From assembly GCA_014706295.1 (NCBI GenBank), contig JACSVZ010000037.1, positions 4,836,001 through 4,900,000 on the forward strand: a stretch of DNA of 64,000 nucleotides, written 5' to 3'. Under the pieces are notes generated by a model, which worked only from the letters and a program-made list of their open reading frames with translations, was not told the origin of the DNA and did no database searches. Positions 12,616 to 26,700 of this stretch are shown piece after piece. The stretch's first letter is position 1. The number at the start of each line of letters is the position of its first letter. The stretch comes from Lycocorax pyrrhopterus obiensis (lineage: Eukaryota; Chordata; Aves; Passeriformes; Paradisaeidae). The translations under genes were made by a program, and so were the position numbers.

Positions 12616-12738
12616 CCGCGTGATGGGTGTGTTGCCTTACCTTGCAGTGCACAATGCCTAACGTAAAATAGGGATTTGACCATACCTAACTCGGATCTTT
12701 TCTCTCTTCTTTTTCTCCGATCCTCCTACCCTCCTCAG

Positions 12739-12823
12739 ATTGTGACAGCAGTGAAATTTTTACAGAATCCACGGGTCCGCCAAAGTCCTCTCGCAACCAG
12801 AAGAGCATTCCTGAAGAAAAAAG
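12739..12823 (+). CDS. PEX14: PEX14 exon 3: N-terminal PEX5/PEX19-binding domain, first part
   Basis: PEX14 is the peroxisomal membrane docking protein. It captures the cargo receptor PEX5, whose WxxxF/Y motifs bind its N-terminal domain, and works with PEX13 in matrix-protein import. This exon reads [19 protein letters not shown] and continues to FLKKK plus the first base of a Gly codon. It nearly matches human PEX14 from about residue 29 and forms the first helices of the conserved domain. The acceptor is CTCCTCAG and the donor is AAG|GTATGG. The exon begins in phase 0 and leaves one base over, which joins exon 4 in frame. The start codon and first ~28 residues lie upstream of the window. 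The seven joined exons give 350 residues, against about 349 for the same part of human PEX14. Confidence 0.97.
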
Positions 12824-15800
12824 GTATGGACTCTTAAGGTTGTGATCTCAGTGATAATGAGGGACCTTGAATTAGTGTAAAGCCAAAATGTATTGCTGTG
12901 GAATATTAGATGTTACAGACAAAGCAATTAGTCTGCCTCAAAAAAAGATCTGAAGTTTGTAAGAATTACCAGTCTCTTTTCTTCCCAACTGACTAGTGCA
13001 ATATTTGCACCAGATGTGGAATTGTAGAATACAAAAGACACATGGGAAAATTTTGGGTTAACTGTTATCAGATCTTTTCTGCAATGAGGACAGTTCAGAG
13101 TTGTAGACTAGCTGGTCAGTTCAAACCTTACTGACACTGGCTTTAGAATGGCCAATCTCTGGGTGAAAAGGTCAAATGTTTCCAAAGGGAGCCAGAGAGA
13201 GGCAAAGAACTTGGTAAAAGTAAACAAGGTCAGGTTAAGGTCAAGCTTGGGGTCAACCTGACTTTCAGGCTGAAATGGTAAACTACTGACTGAGTTTAGC
13301 CCTTTTCTATAGCAGGGATAGAACAGATCCTGACAAATCCTATAATGTCTTAGTCAGGTGGAGCATACTTTGGTCATTGCCTACAGAGAATTTATTTTAC
13401 TTTCTGACTCATAGTGGAACTATCTTTTGTTCCTTTTTTTATTTCTTAAGTTTTTATTCCACAACTTGCAGTGCATTCCAGGTGAGGTTCACTCCGTATT
13501 TTGCTACAGTCCTGGGACCATATTGCTTACCACAAGATGTAAATAACGACAATTTTAACTTGAAGTTAATTACATGCATTGTGAAGCACTGTAAGAAGTG
13601 GAAATGATACTGAAAATACAGACTTCAAACTTCAGAGGGGAGTGACCCACATGTACATTGAAGTCATAAGTACTTCAAGGTACATCAAATTCTAGAGCTA
13701 AAGATCTTGAGCTTTGAAAAGTAGGGAAGCCTATGAAATACATATTTTTCTGTTTGGAGTTATGAACTGCTTCTTTGAGATGCCTGAGACCTGAAGTCAT
13801 GAGATGGAGAGTTCGAGTATATGCACCACTTTGCTCATCTTGAATAGCAGAGGACCTAGAAGAGAATGGCAACCTTGTGTTTTGGCAATGATGTCATGAC
13901 AAGTAGTTCACGGGCACATCATTTTGAGTGTGATCCTCTCACTGCCTGTCCTAGTGCCAATTAAGAGGACATTCCAGTCACGTAGGTATGTTGCTTGCCC
14001 TGCCCTGCCATCAGGATGACATTAAAATTTGGAGCCTGTTGGTCGCTGTATGCCATGAGTTTTTCCTTGAAGTATGTGGACCTACGGGGAGTAATTAATC
14101 ATAAAAGCTTGGGGATTTCAACTCTATCATCGAAGCAATGAAGCAAGGGAAAGCTGAGCCTAAAAGCTGTGCTGATTACCCGGGGTAACCTGATACAAAA
14201 TCTATTGTTGCCGAGAGATCCTTAGCCCCCAGTATATCGTGCAATATTATAACTGCCTGATCTTCTTCTATGCTGACAATGACCAGTTAGTCCTCATTTT
14301 CTCTCTCAACACAGCTGGGTTAGAATTTCATTTGCAGAAGGTATTTAGAGCAATTTAGAGACAAATGTCTCTGGTGTTTGCTCTGCACTTCCCCACCGCA
14401 GGCTTCGCTGAACAGTTTTTCGTATCAGGAGCTCCATCTAATCTGTTTAATTTTAATAAATCCCTGACTGGGAGAAGAGGAAGGGTGGGGAGATGGAGGC
14501 ACAGAGAAACTGTGGCCCGACTAATACTTCTTATGAATTACTTGGCTAATAATTACTAAAGAGCAGAAATGGTTTGGTAGAACTGTTTGTTTGTTCCTGT
14601 TTGTTAATTAGCCCTCTTTCCCTTTGTGATAATTATTTTTTTTCCTAAACTTAACCATAGGAGATAGGAAGGAGCAGGGTCCAGTAGCGCTTGTACCCAG
14701 CGGTCACTGGAAATATGTCCATATGGAATGTAGCCTGTGTTCGGTGCTGGCGTGGTACCTATGTGGGCAAGCAGATGGAGGCAATTATTCTTGAAACGTA
14801 GATGTCATGACTGGTTTAGTCTCGAGTAAATGAGGGATTACAGGGTTTGGTAGGCTGTTCCCCCTATTCTCTGGTATACAGTCCCTGTCATCCCAGTGGT
14901 AATGTGTGTCCCCAGTTGAGGCTGTCTGGTAGAGAAGTCCTCGCTGCCAGTTGAAAAAAGTCCTGCAAGTGTGACTTTGCTTAAGAAATTTAGCTTCTGA
15001 GACTCACAGAGGTGGTTCTGCCCAGAATTACTGTATTTTCTTCTTTTTCTATAAGTATCTCCTTCCTAAAAAAGGCCAATCAAATTTTATTTCCTTTTAG
15101 TATTATTTAATATTTAATATAGGAGCTGGATTTGGTGTAGTACATTTCAGTGAGATGGGAAATGAAAGTTTCTGCAGGATCATCAGCTGGACTGGGTTTA
15201 GTGAAACAGTGGTTGTAGAGGCTGAAATCAGGCGTTCCTGGTTCTGTGCAGGTCAGGTGGTGCTGAACTGCTCTCTCTGGTACATGGGGTGATAAAGTGT
15301 TGATGACAGTTGGGAGAATGAGGGTATCCTGGATTTGTAAAAGGGTTTTCAAAAGTCAGATGAGATTTCTCTGTTGTCTTAAGCACTTTTAAACTCCCAT
15401 ATACAGAGGCATTAATGAGAAACATGAAGTTATTAGAATCATTTATCATTTTCTTTGAAGCTTACACTGGCATTTTGTGTAATTTATGACATTTCCTCCT
15501 TTTTATCATGAACTTCTTCAGATGAAGGGAAAAACAGCTGTTTCCCCTCAGAGTATCTGAAAGAAAAGAAAGGAAAAAAAGATGCTGTTTGTTTTTTGTC
15601 CAACTCGCTGATTCTGCTGATGACATGCCACAGAATCAGCGGCGCCTTGGGAGTAATTAGACAGCATGTGGGGCTTAAACCCTTGTGGAAATGTGTCTGT
15701 CATTTAACTGCTGTGCCTCAGATGTCCTGCACTGCTCAGTTACCCATCCGGTAACTCATGTGGCTTGTTAATTTTGTGTACTCTGAATCTCTTAACTTCT

Positions 15801-15959
15801 GGCAAGACAGAGAAAGGTGTATATGGAATGCACTGGAAATGCACTATACATGGGAAGCTCTGTTTTCAGGGTGCTGAATTTTTGGAGCAGAGAAGGGGAA
15901 AAACTGCTAGGTTACAGACTTATTGTGTCAACTTGGATGAAGAACTGTTTTCTTAGTTG

Positions 15960-16080
15960 CTTGTTCTCTTCATCTGTAAAATGAGTACAGTAATGCCTTT
16001 CCAGAGGGGGATTCTGGGAACTGATGAAAGCATATGAGGAGCTCAGAAATAATAGTGATGGAAGAACAGAGGTGCATTAG
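15960..16080 (+). mobile_element. MIR/CORE-SINE-like remnant
   Basis: CTCTTCATCTGTAAAATGAG starts at 15967 and matches the most conserved stretch of MIR-type SINEs (CCTCATCTGTAAAATGGG). It is followed by GATGAAAGCATATGAGGAGC, like the element's downstream part. The copy is old and diverged, and only the core and tail are recognisable. Confidence 0.6.
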
Positions 16081-17889
16081 AGCAAGTTAATGTACAATTG
16101 TTGAGTTATGTTGGGAAAGTGTCCACTCAGAAGGTTTTTTGCAGTGCATCAGTGTTCCAGAAAATCTTTCCAGTGTCAAGATGCCAGCCTATGGTGATTT
16201 CTGAAGAGATGAAAAAATTATTTAATTCTACATGCCCTTCCCAGTCAAAACTCAAAGACACTTGATCCCCTGGAAACAAGTGCTGTCAGCCCCAGAATCT
16301 CCAGTAGAAAACGGACTTAATTTTCTTCCTCTCTCTGTAGTCTGCCTTCTTGAAAGTTGAACCCGCCTTTTCCCCTTTGTCAAAGAAACCCAAGTGAATC
16401 ACCTTCAGGACCTGAGGGAAGGGGGCACAGCCCACTGCTGGAGGGCTTAAAAAAAGCAAATTCTTCAGCAGTTTTCAATTTAACCCTCTTTTATTACTCC
16501 TCTTTTTTTTATAATTTAAGTCCGTTTCATGAGGCAGTTTGCATGTCCTTGAATGGAATCTCGTTACCATGAAAGCTTTTTTAGCATTGATTTCATAACA
16601 GTCTTAATTTAATAGTGCCGTCATTACTGAGAAGCTCTGACAGTGAGGCCCCAGCTTTCCAGGTCACTGACCTTTTAATTACAAACCTTGTTCTGATGGC
16701 CAGGTTATCGACTGGACAGCTCCCAGCTCCTGCCCCCAGCATGAAGATGAAAATAACTGCCTTTCCTCCCCCACTTCCAGAAAAGGGAGGAAAAGAAAAG
16801 TAACCTCTTGTGTTTCCAAAATTAATTTTCTCCTTCAGCTTTACTTTGTAATTAATTCTTTAACATGTCTCAGTGAAGCTCAAACAGTTTTTGCAAAGGC
16901 TTTTCTTGAGAAGAAAATCTAATGCAAGCCAACAGAGTCCAGTGCCAACTCAGCCGGAAAAACAGAGTTAGTAACCTGTGGTGTCAGAATACCTATTTAG
17001 GCCAAACTGCTCTGGCCCTCCAAACCTTATGCTTTTCTAGAAAGTACCATGTTTGATACACAAATGTGGGATTAGACTGTGAGTGTTGACTGTTCAGGGA
17101 ATTCCAGGTGACTTGTCCTTCTTTTCAAACTTCCTGTCAGGATATGAATTTGAGAGATGGTGAAGAAGAGGAGTGAAGGCTTTGTTTCACTGTTGTGCTG
17201 GTGTTGGTCTCTCCATAGTGGCTAGTGTGGGCTTGTGCTGAACATTACAGTGTTAGTAATAGGGAGGTGTTTTAGCTATATCTGAGCAGTGCTTACTCAT
17301 AGAGCCAAGGCCTTTTCCACTTCTCAGTCCAACACTGAGGAAGCTGGAAGTGCATGAGAAGTTGGGTCAGCTGACCCCAGCTGACTAAGGGGATGCTCCA
17401 TATAATCTGTTCACTGTTTTCAGCACAAATCCAAAACATAGCCCTATACTAGCTACTATAAAAAACAGTCCTCTGTCCCAGCCAGACCCAGCACAATTGC
17501 ACAACTGATTGTGTGAGTGAGGCTTGTCCTGTTTTGTGCTTGCAGCTCAGGTAACTTGTTCTCTAGCTGCTCACACCAATGCCTGCACAGACCTCATCAC
17601 CTACACTTACAAAGCTACAAGCAAGACCTGAAATTTGGATACTGATAGCAAAAATTTATTGCAAGAATATGCTTAATGTTTTAAGCTTCTAGTACAAATT
17701 AACACACAGTGAGAGAAAGTTCACTAGCCTAGGTAGAAGCAGGGAGGTGCTTTCTGATTATTTAAGAAGTTTGCAGCAGGTGTTCAAGTAGCATAAAGTA
17801 AGACTAACATCTCATGTAGACTTACAGAAATGACTGTAGAGGTTGAACACTGTAGAGGAAGTCAACACATTCTGCATTTTCATGATGCT

Positions 17890-18150
17890 TTTCATTTCAG
17901 GATCTTGGAGCACTTTGTACCCATTAACTATGGAAACTTTGCAGCTAGTTGCATGGAGCATGTTTGGTGTTTATAGGGTTATCTATCATTATCAGAATCA
18001 TTCTGTGATCTAGATCTCACTGTGCTTCCCACCAAAAAGCATCCACCTCTGAGGTAGAGGACAGCAGCTGTTTAACATCACTATGTGATTTTTAGGAGAG
18101 GAAATGAAGAATACTTTATCTAAGTGATCTTGCAGAGGGAGCTTTAGGGA
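17890..18150 (-). mobile_element. Possible old SINE remnant (CORE type)
   Basis: GGATCTTGGAGCACTTTGTA starting at 17899 resembles the GATCTCAAAGCACTTTACA block found near one end of old amniote SINEs. A weaker GGAAATGAAGAA block near 18100 is in the place where such elements carry the GGAAACTGAGGC core. Assignment is from memory and tentative. Confidence 0.35.
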
Positions 18151-19724
18151 TAGAGAATGTAATTACTGAGTAAAAAATTTACTAAGATTCTTGAAAAGCA
18201 CTATGGGATATTTAATTACTAAAGACGGTTGGGCCTCTGTTTATGACTGTGCAAGACAGTTAATGTGCCTTATAATATTTTGCTAGGTTAAAGAAAAATA
18301 TGTCCTACACCTGTCATGCAAACAGTTTGTTCTTTAGGTGCCTCCCATCCCAGCTTTAGCTCTACACAACCCTGCATAGATGAGGAAATGTAATTGTCTC
18401 CCGAAGAGCTTAGTAGAGACCTGAAGAATGAAGAGTGAGAGAATGAAAGCTGTCATTGCTAACAAACTCACACCAGTTCCTGTCTAAACCAACGTTAGTG
18501 GTAGTCACATCCATTTGTGGCACTCTGCTGTGTTTGCCCAGTGCTGATAATGTTCAACACAGAGATTTCCACTGCTGGAGTATCATAATGCAGAAGAATA
18601 GATGTGCTCGTGATCCAGAAGTTAGTTCCACCTTTCTGTGTTTTGTATTAGTTGCCTTCTTTTTTCTTCCTGAAAATGATTGAGAATCTCTATCCATCTG
18701 CTGAGAAGGGGCTGTCTTCCTGTCCTGCCACTCTTTCGTATGCAGATCTGTCACCTGCTGTTCAGTACCAGCCTATTCATCATGCTGACTCTTTTCCCCC
18801 ATCAATTTTACCACTGTTTGTGATGTCTGAACTTGTCATGAACTTTACAGATTTTCTTGGGCTTCTTTGGTGATAAGGAATGTACAGTAGTGCTAACAAA
18901 ATGGGATAAACTGCTCAGCCTTAGGACATCCTGGGAATCAGATACGGTGCTTCTTTGGAGTTGTAAGAGTTTTGGGAAGAATATAGTTGAAGAAACTCTT
19001 CACTATCATTCCTCAAGATTTGAAAGGAAGTTTGGAAAAACTAGTCTGTTTAGTCCCTATACACATGGAGAAATCAGTTTATTGCTTGTCTCTGACTCTT
19101 GTCCCAGTCACTAGTCATTCATGAGAGGGCAGAAAACCACCTGACATCAGGTTAGACATAACTACCCATGTGATGCAGTGTACAAAGGAAGCCAGTCCTT
19201 TCTTGGCTTGAAAATTGTTGATAAATTGAAGCAGACCGGTTTGATTCTTAGGAAGTTGTGCATGCTACAAAATGCTGTTTGTAAGCTTAATTTTAACAAA
19301 TAATTGGAATGTCATGGGTTTAATGATGTCTCTCCACCTGGCTATCTGACAGTAACTATGTAATGTAGAAGAGCCGTTAAAAATGGCTTTGCAAAATTAA
19401 CTCCTATTGCTCATTGAGTGCATTTTGAGTCATATCTGCCTTGTTTACTGACAAAGTAATGTTTCCATTCCTGGTATCACTGAAAAAACAATATGATTAC
19501 CGCAGAGTGAATTGAAGTCTATCCTAGATGATAATGCTAAAATAGTCCGTTATATTCCAAGGCCTGAAATTGTTAGCCTTAGTGATAGGTAAAAAAGACC
19601 CAGCCCCTAAGTCCGACTTGTAAATTTAATGATTTATTTATCATGTTTTTGAGTGAAAGTAAATGCCAAGTCCAAGAGAAAGTCACTTCTGTAGTTACAA
19701 TCTAAGAGCAGGCATGGGAGATCT

Positions 19725-19830
19725 GAGACATGACTGCTTCCTTGGCTTTGGGTAAATTTCTTGTTTGCAGCTTGCCCATCTGTAAAATTAGGTTAATTAC
19801 CACTTTTGCTGTATTGACTCAGTAAGATTT
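19725..19830 (+). mobile_element. MIR/CORE-SINE-like remnant
   Basis: GGCTTTGGGTAAATTTCTTG is followed by CCCATCTGTAAAATTAGG at 19778-19795. This reproduces the order of the MIR core (CTTGGGCAAGTTAC, then CCTCATCTGTAAAATGGG) in sense orientation. No flanking duplication was recognised. Confidence 0.65.
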
Positions 19831-21479
19831 ATGTTAGCTGTGTTCATAAACTGCTCTGATATGCTTGTTTCAGAGTTCTTGGTGCTACAGCGTGTGATTT
19901 TTGAAGGTACTGCAGTAAAAGCCACACTTTCAGAGATGGAGAGTTTACTTCCATCAGCTGTGTATGGGAGGGGAGAGCTGCAAACTTTAGAATGTCAGAA
20001 TGTCAAGGCTCAGGCAGATTGCGTGCAATCCTAATCCAGCCCTGCAGCTTTGACCTTTGAAGAAAGATTTACCTTGAGACAGTTGAAGAAATCTATGTAC
20101 GTTTGTATAAAAATATTTCTGTGACAGAAGGAATTTGTTTTTCATGGTCATCAAGCCCAGGGTTTCCCCACAGTCTTCCCAGAGCAAGTAAATGAATTCA
20201 GCTTCTGACCTGCTCTGAGAATGAGCCTGGTATTCTAAGTCTAAAGAGACAGCCTTCCCTCTCGAGGCTAAAACAAGGAGTGTAGTTAGGATAATCTGTG
20301 GTGCTCTGCTGAAATCCATCTCAGACCTAATGATTCTTTCCTGCTAGGAAAGATAAAATAAGTTCTTGTATGAGATAATTCTCTAGGATCTCTTAGACAA
20401 CATTTCTGTTCTGTTTAAAATTATGTCTGGGGTACCCGTGAACATGAAATCCTACAGTTTGCTTTTCTGCTGCACACTGTTCCCTCTTAATTTTAGTGTG
20501 GAGTGCAATCACTCTTTCCTTAACTAAGGGATTAATTTAGTTTTTGGTTCATTCCTTGCTATTCTTTCTCCTGGAGCCTAGTCCAGGTGACTCCACTTCC
20601 CCAGGAGTGGAGCAGAGAATTCATTCTCATGAAACCTGAGGCGCTCTGAAGTAAAAGCTGTTGACTTTGTCACACCGTGCAAATGTGCATTGCTTTTAGC
20701 AAGACAATAAAGGGTAAATGGGGTGATCTCTGCTCCTGTAGAGAGGTCAGGTGGTTATATTACACAATCTTCTAGAGCATCTTGCAGCAAATACATGGGT
20801 TATATTAAAAGTTGCAATCATATCATTTTTTAAAAGTAAATTGCTGACCTTATGCAGTGGAATCAGCTTTATTGAATTTCGCCAAAAATGCGTTTATAAT
20901 CCCCCCACCCCTGCATACACATGATATTCATGTCCTTGCTGCCCATGTGGAAATGTCCCTTTTTACTGTGATAAAATTAAATTTGTCTTTGTCTCTGTCT
21001 TGCCTCACCTTTTAAGATTCCATCCTTTAGAGACACCAGTGGATATCCATACCAGAGAATGAAGATGGGCAATATCCCTGCATGGCTGGCTGGCTGATTG
21101 TGAGCCAACTACCATGGAACAAATAAATAAGCTTTTCACATTTAGAGGACAAATAAAGCTGAGGACAGGTCTAATACAGGTATTTTTCTAGGAGTGTTGG
21201 GGCCTTAGCATAGGTAAGAATTTATTTTGACTTGGAAGTACCTACACTTTGCTTCTGGGTTTTTTCTAATTGCTATGCAATATGAAATGTAAAATCCACT
21301 AACAGTTATTGTGTTACTTGTAGTACTGTGTTACATGCCCTCCTTCAATAATTACTAACCATAAAACTCTCTGGGCTTTGGCCACCTACAGCCTCCTTCC
21401 TGAATTCACTTGAGAAAAAGGTGTTTTGCAGCATGCTCAAGAATTTAACACACTTATATCCCATATTTCTCTGCCACTT

Positions 21480-21725
21480 TGCATCTTCAAAGTACTTTAC
21501 AAATATTAGCTGACTAAGCTTGTGACACCTTTTGTGAAATGGCAAGATTATAAGATTAATGTAAGGCACGTCTGATTACATGTTTTCTTCTTCATTAAAC
21601 CTTTACATTCTCGAAGCAGTTTTCAAACTCCACATTTTAGTGGGAAACAGAGGAAATACCATCCCCATTTTAGATGGGGACACTGAGGCAGATGTATTAA
21701 CAGTTAGATCTGAGATAATTCTGAC
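21480..21725 (-). mobile_element. MIR/CORE-SINE-like remnant
   Basis: GCATCTTCAAAGTACTTTAC at 21481-21500 and CCCCATTTTAGATGGGGACA with a following CTGAGGC at 21663-21689 are two landmarks of an antisense CORE-SINE, in the expected order. The intervening sequence is heavily diverged or interrupted. Confidence 0.55.
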
Positions 21726-23594
21726 TGCCAACCATAGATCTATAAATACAACCATACTGTGCCATACTGTCAGTGTGATGTACTGATGCATAGAATTTTC
21801 AGTAAAATTACTTAAAGCATTTTCATGTTTATTCACCATTCCACACCCCAGCTGCTTTGAGGGTTGGTGGAAGAGGTTAAGCTGGTTTTATTCAATAAAA
21901 TCAACGCAAGCTGTCTAAGTAAATGAAGGGGCAGATATGCCTCTGCAGTGTTAGCCTGGATCCCTTCTTACAGCATCCGCCTGCCTGTGTTTTTTATGCA
22001 GTGTTTAAAAGACTGTTGCTCAGAGGTACATATCAGAGTATCATTACTCCTGCTCTTCAAGTAACCAGGAGAATGCAGCTGTTAAACTCACGGTATAAAA
22101 CACATGTTTAAAAGATGACTCTGTATGTGTTTAAAAAAGAGAGTGAGAGAGGATTCAAGGGAACCAAAAAATAGCAGGTTCCATTACTGTAATTAAATGG
22201 CAGCATTTAACCTATCAGGCCGTTGCGTGTATGTGAGAGACGAGCAGGGAGCTGCATTTGAAATGATCACTGTCTTCCTTGGGGGATAGAGTAGTTAAAT
22301 AATTTGTTTGCAAGGTGTGAGTTTAGTGTCGGGTAAAGTAAGTGCTTGTGTGTGTGTCTCTTAAAGCTGGGATAGCTGAGAATGGTGTTTAGCAGCATGT
22401 GCTCTGTCAATAGGAACACAAGCTGCTCTTGCCCATTTGTTTGGTTCTCTGCAGAGTCAGGGCCTCACCTGGTCCCATGTATTTCATCATAGAAGGAGAG
22501 CTTTTTTCATGCCAGGCCACCCGAGACAGACAGCAGTAGCAGTATAAGAAAACCTGGGAGGAAATGGAGGAAGAAAAGAGTCAGAGTCCGTTTGGGGAGC
22601 TTTATCTCCTGTGGTGACTATAAAGGGTAAGTTGTTGTATGTGGTCGCTGCACTTGGCACTCAGGAGTCTGGGGGCTGTGGCATCCCTGGGGACCAGGGA
22701 TGAAGCTACTGCTCAGGGATCTGCCCCTTAAACAGCACATCAAACAGTCGCTTCCCCTGCAACAGTGTTGTACCTGTGCCTGGCATGATGCCTGTGCTTT
22801 GACACTGTAGGGTGCAAAGCCACGTGGAGAGAGAGGGATCTGCAAAGGGCAACCTTGGCCCTTCATCATTGACCTTGTCTGTGAACAGCTCTTTGGGCAG
22901 ACCTGTACAGTGATGTTGATCCACTTTTTGGCATCCCAGAGAAGAGACACAGTCTTATGTAGTGCCCAGAAGGGAGTATCTTCCCATTTTTATTCACTCC
23001 CTTTTTATTTGTACGGTGATTCCTTTGTTTAGGGAATATTTCCTAGCCCAGGAGCTCCAAGAGCTATCCTTGTACTTTGAACTGCTTCAGCTGCCTCCCC
23101 TACTGATCAGACTTGTGTTATATTGCAGGAACATGCCCATAAGTGTTTTTTAATATTCACTCCAGTTTCTGTGTAAATTCTGTATAGCCACTCCCATTTT
23201 AACTCCTGGGCTGGAATTTTTGTGAGGCTTTAGAAGACAACAGACAATGTTAAAAATATAGATATTTCTGTATTTCCTTATTGAATATTCAACCCCAGTG
23301 ACTGGATTTTGAGGGCAGCACTTGGCTGAAAGGAGACCAGAGAAATGTCATGTATTTTAGCACCCAATCAAAGCAGTGCATGAATTTGAGTCCTTGATGA
23401 GAGTTAGAAATCTGAAACTATTTCCATAGATGATCTACAAAAAAAAAAAAAAAGGGATAAATACATTATTTGATTAAATTATTTGTTGCAAATGCCTTAC
23501 CTAACTCAAGTGCATATAAGGCATGTATGGATTCTCAAACCTGTCAGTCTTTGCACATGATTGTGCCAGTCTGAAATGTTTTAGAAAAGATACT

Positions 23595-23705
23595 GTGTAA
23601 TATTATTTCTCTTTCACAGACGTAGAAACTGAGGCAGATGGAGGTTAAATGGCCTACACAAGGTCAATAGCAAGGCTGGGAATAGAACACAAATGTGTAG
23701 AGGCT
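23595..23705 (-). mobile_element. MIR/CORE-SINE-like remnant (clearest copy)
   Basis: The segment contains GTAGAAACTGAGGCAGATGG, then GGTTAAATGGCC, then AAGGTCAATAGCAAGGCTGG and GGGAATAGAACAC. These follow the antisense CORE-SINE consensus in order (GGAAACTGAGGCACAGAGAG, GGTTAAGTGACTTGCCCAAG, GTCACACAGC, GGGAATAGAACCC). It is the best preserved old SINE core in the window. Confidence 0.7.
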
Positions 23706-26700
23706 TTTTATTATACTAATAAGGAAACTCTGGAGGTGTGTTTGGCATGGTAATCGGAACCCCAGAGAACTAGAAGCAGTTAGTATGTTCTGTGCATGTC
23801 CCGAGGGAGCAATGATGAAACTCCTTTTCTACCTTACCACTCCAGTTCTCTGTGTGTGGTCACCATAGTTTTTACACCACTTAACCTCATTATTTTTAGT
23901 ATTGTTAGCATTAGTTGTCCTTTGGGCGTTTAATCCAGGCTCTTTAATTTTCTCCAGAGCCCTGAAGAGGCTCTGTGGAAGGCACAAGGGGAGAAAAAAA
24001 GGCAATAAACAAACCAAAAGATGAAAAATGATCTTTTTGAAACTTCTTGTATTTTGTTGACTTGTCCCCTAATGTTTTTTGTCTTTGTTGTTCTTTAATC
24101 ATGAAGGACCCTGCTTAAATGTCTGATCTTGGTTTCTTACAAGTTCATTTACTATTGTTTCTTTCTTCCCCACCCATGATTAACATCCTGTGTGATGACA
24201 TAGATGGTTGTTGTCTAAATGGATGTGATGTAACCAACAAAATTGTGTCGGGTGGGTGGAGAAATATTTATATACTTGTGTTAAAAATTACAAAGTAGTC
24301 TTGTCTTTTAAACAGAAAGTATTTCAACACTGCTACTGGCAGCAGCAGCCTTTAATTTTACAGGTGGCTACCTTTCTAGTAGTATTCAGCAAACAATATT
24401 TTAATGGCATGTAAAAAATTTCTCAAAAACAGAAGAACGAAGAACGAGGGTGATTTATAATCTGTAATGAATACTTGCTGACATGTCTTTTTATAATAGT
24501 GTAGTAGCATCTCTGTCTTTCTGGGGGAAGTGCAAACCAGATTTACCTGAAACATTTGTACCATAATAATCAAATATGTAGCATTTAGATGTCATTTTCT
24601 TAATTCAACTTATCTTCTTAATGTAGTGACTCCCTGACTCCCAGGTGTCTAACACTGATTCCCCTTTATAGAAATTGGGTTAGAGGAGCCAAGATGCTCT
24701 GTAAGGTTGTGAGAAAATACCTGTCAGAAAAAGGCATGGGTTCATGGCTCCTCACCCAGTGTTGGTTTCTGTACATTTCTGTATGTTTTTCCGTACGTAC
24801 TTCCATGTATTTTTACATTTTCTTAAAACATGCAGCTGTAGCTAGCTACATGAGTTCTCCATGCTCCCCGTAGCAACTTCCTGACAGAGGGAGTGTCCAG
24901 TATGCTCTGTCGTACTGTGTGTTCAGCGCTTCATTGTGTGTTCTTCAAACACTCAGACTTCATATATAGACAGTATATGTACTTTATATGATTTTTCCTG
25001 TGTTAAAGCTGTACAAATGGGTCTGTTTTGTTCCTTTCTAAAGTTTGAAGTAGAAGAGGAAATAAGTAGCATTGAGGCAAGTTGCTCTTTACATTGCAGT
25101 TCATCTTAGTCTGCAGAGGCTACTCTGTGACTGGTTTTGTCTAAGGTAGAAAATAGCCAGGTTCTCTTGTTAGTGTGTTTGGGGCAATCAGTAATTCCAG
25201 AGTAATGCAAGGAAACGGAAATGGTGCATCAGGACAGACTTTCCCATTCTTACGTATAAAACTAACTAATCCTTCTGATATTTTGAAAAATCTGGTTAAA
25301 GAATTTCTTATAATGGCTTGAAATTGTTGTTCTTTTACATGATTCCTTTCTTTTGAATGCCGAGTTGGGCAGAAAGAGTGGCAGGTTCTAGAACTGCAAG
25401 CCAGCCCAGTCCGGTAATCCCAGATCAGCAGTGACTGCTCCGGAGTTCCACGTAAGGGCCTTCTTTGCTGCTGTAACAAAGAACTTGGAGTTACAAATGT
25501 CTAGTTGACTGCAAATCCCCCCTGGCCATCTCCTTCTGGATCAGCACTGGAATTCTTGTGACATGCTGGTTCAAGTTGTTGGAAATACAATTTAAAATGG
25601 GTGTTCCAAAGGTAGATCCAAACCAAACCTCCTGTATTGCCAGTGTTTTACCTTACTCAAATTTAAGACCACCTCTGGCTTTCTCTTTAGAAGCTCCTAA
25701 AAATAATATCACAGATCAAAGAGTAGCCAAAGGCTTATCATTTTGTTACTATTGCTCAACAAGCTGCTTAACAAAATATATTTTGTTCACACAAAATAAA
25801 TGGATCTGAAGCACAAATGTTTTCTGTCACTGCTCTATTAAAATCTGTGGTAAGCTTTATAAGCTATGGTAGTGTGTGGGTTTCTTAAGGGCTATGTACT
25901 AAACTGTCCTGCTTTTGGAAATGAACATGTAAAAGAAATTAATATCCTTTCACCCTTACAGAATGTTTCATGTTGTAGTTCCCAATTTAATAGGAAATTC
26001 CTTAGGCCTGGTGTGTACTCTGGGCAAGTTACTTTTTTCCTCTCCCATTAACCTTACTGCAAGTTTTTTTTCTTTTTCCTCTTTGTTTTGAAATAGTATT
26101 AACATGGGAGATATTTTTAAATCGAAACTGGAAGAAAACATTTTTCTTATCCACATGGATACACATGTTACACACAAACATGAATGAGTGACCAGAAGCA
26201 CCTTTTTCATTTTCCAGTTTGAACTTCTCATATATATGAAACTGAGAAGAAAGTTGTAGTACTTGTTCTGTTTCTTCCATTCCAAGACATGCTAAGCAAG
26301 TCACTTGCCCTTTCTTATTCAGAGTGAAAATACTTTGATCCAGTTTTCTGAAGACAATACTCATTTCATGAGAATATTTAGACAGTAGAAAATAGAGAGG
26401 ATTTAGTTTGTTTGTTTAGTATTTAACCAAGTGAATAAGGCAGATTAGGGGAAGGGGGGACACTGGACCCATAAACAAGGTGATATATAATATTTTTTTT
26501 CGTTCTCCTTTTAAATAAATACCGATCAGCTTTATGTTCAGAGACAATAGGAGCCGTTGGCTTAAATTTGCAGTTTACTGTATTTATGGCTGTAATATCA
26601 AGGTGCTGCCGTCGTAATTTCATGCCCCAATGAGAAGAGCAAGGTCGAAGCAAATGCTTCCATCGGCATCTGCTAACACACTAACTCATAAACAAGGCCC

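Larger units (their letters stand above)
1..12738 (+). other. PEX14: PEX14 intron 2 (3' part; begins upstream of window)
   Basis: This stretch holds no coding exon that I can recognise. It runs into the acceptor of PEX14 exon 3, which ends in a pyrimidine-rich tract and CAG at 12736-12738. The PEX14 N-terminal residues that should precede exon 3 were not found here, so exons 1-2 lie upstream of the window. Contents include an A-tailed SINE-like fragment (3721-3857), a CpG-dense block (6944-7062), a CR1 fragment (7063-7440), a T/G-rich tract (7535-7720), a small tandem array (12342-12396) and a perfect hairpin (12585-12615). Positions 10920-11540 are AT-rich with several homeodomain-like TAAT cores and may be a conserved element. 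The rest is ordinary AT-rich intron. Confidence 0.85.
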
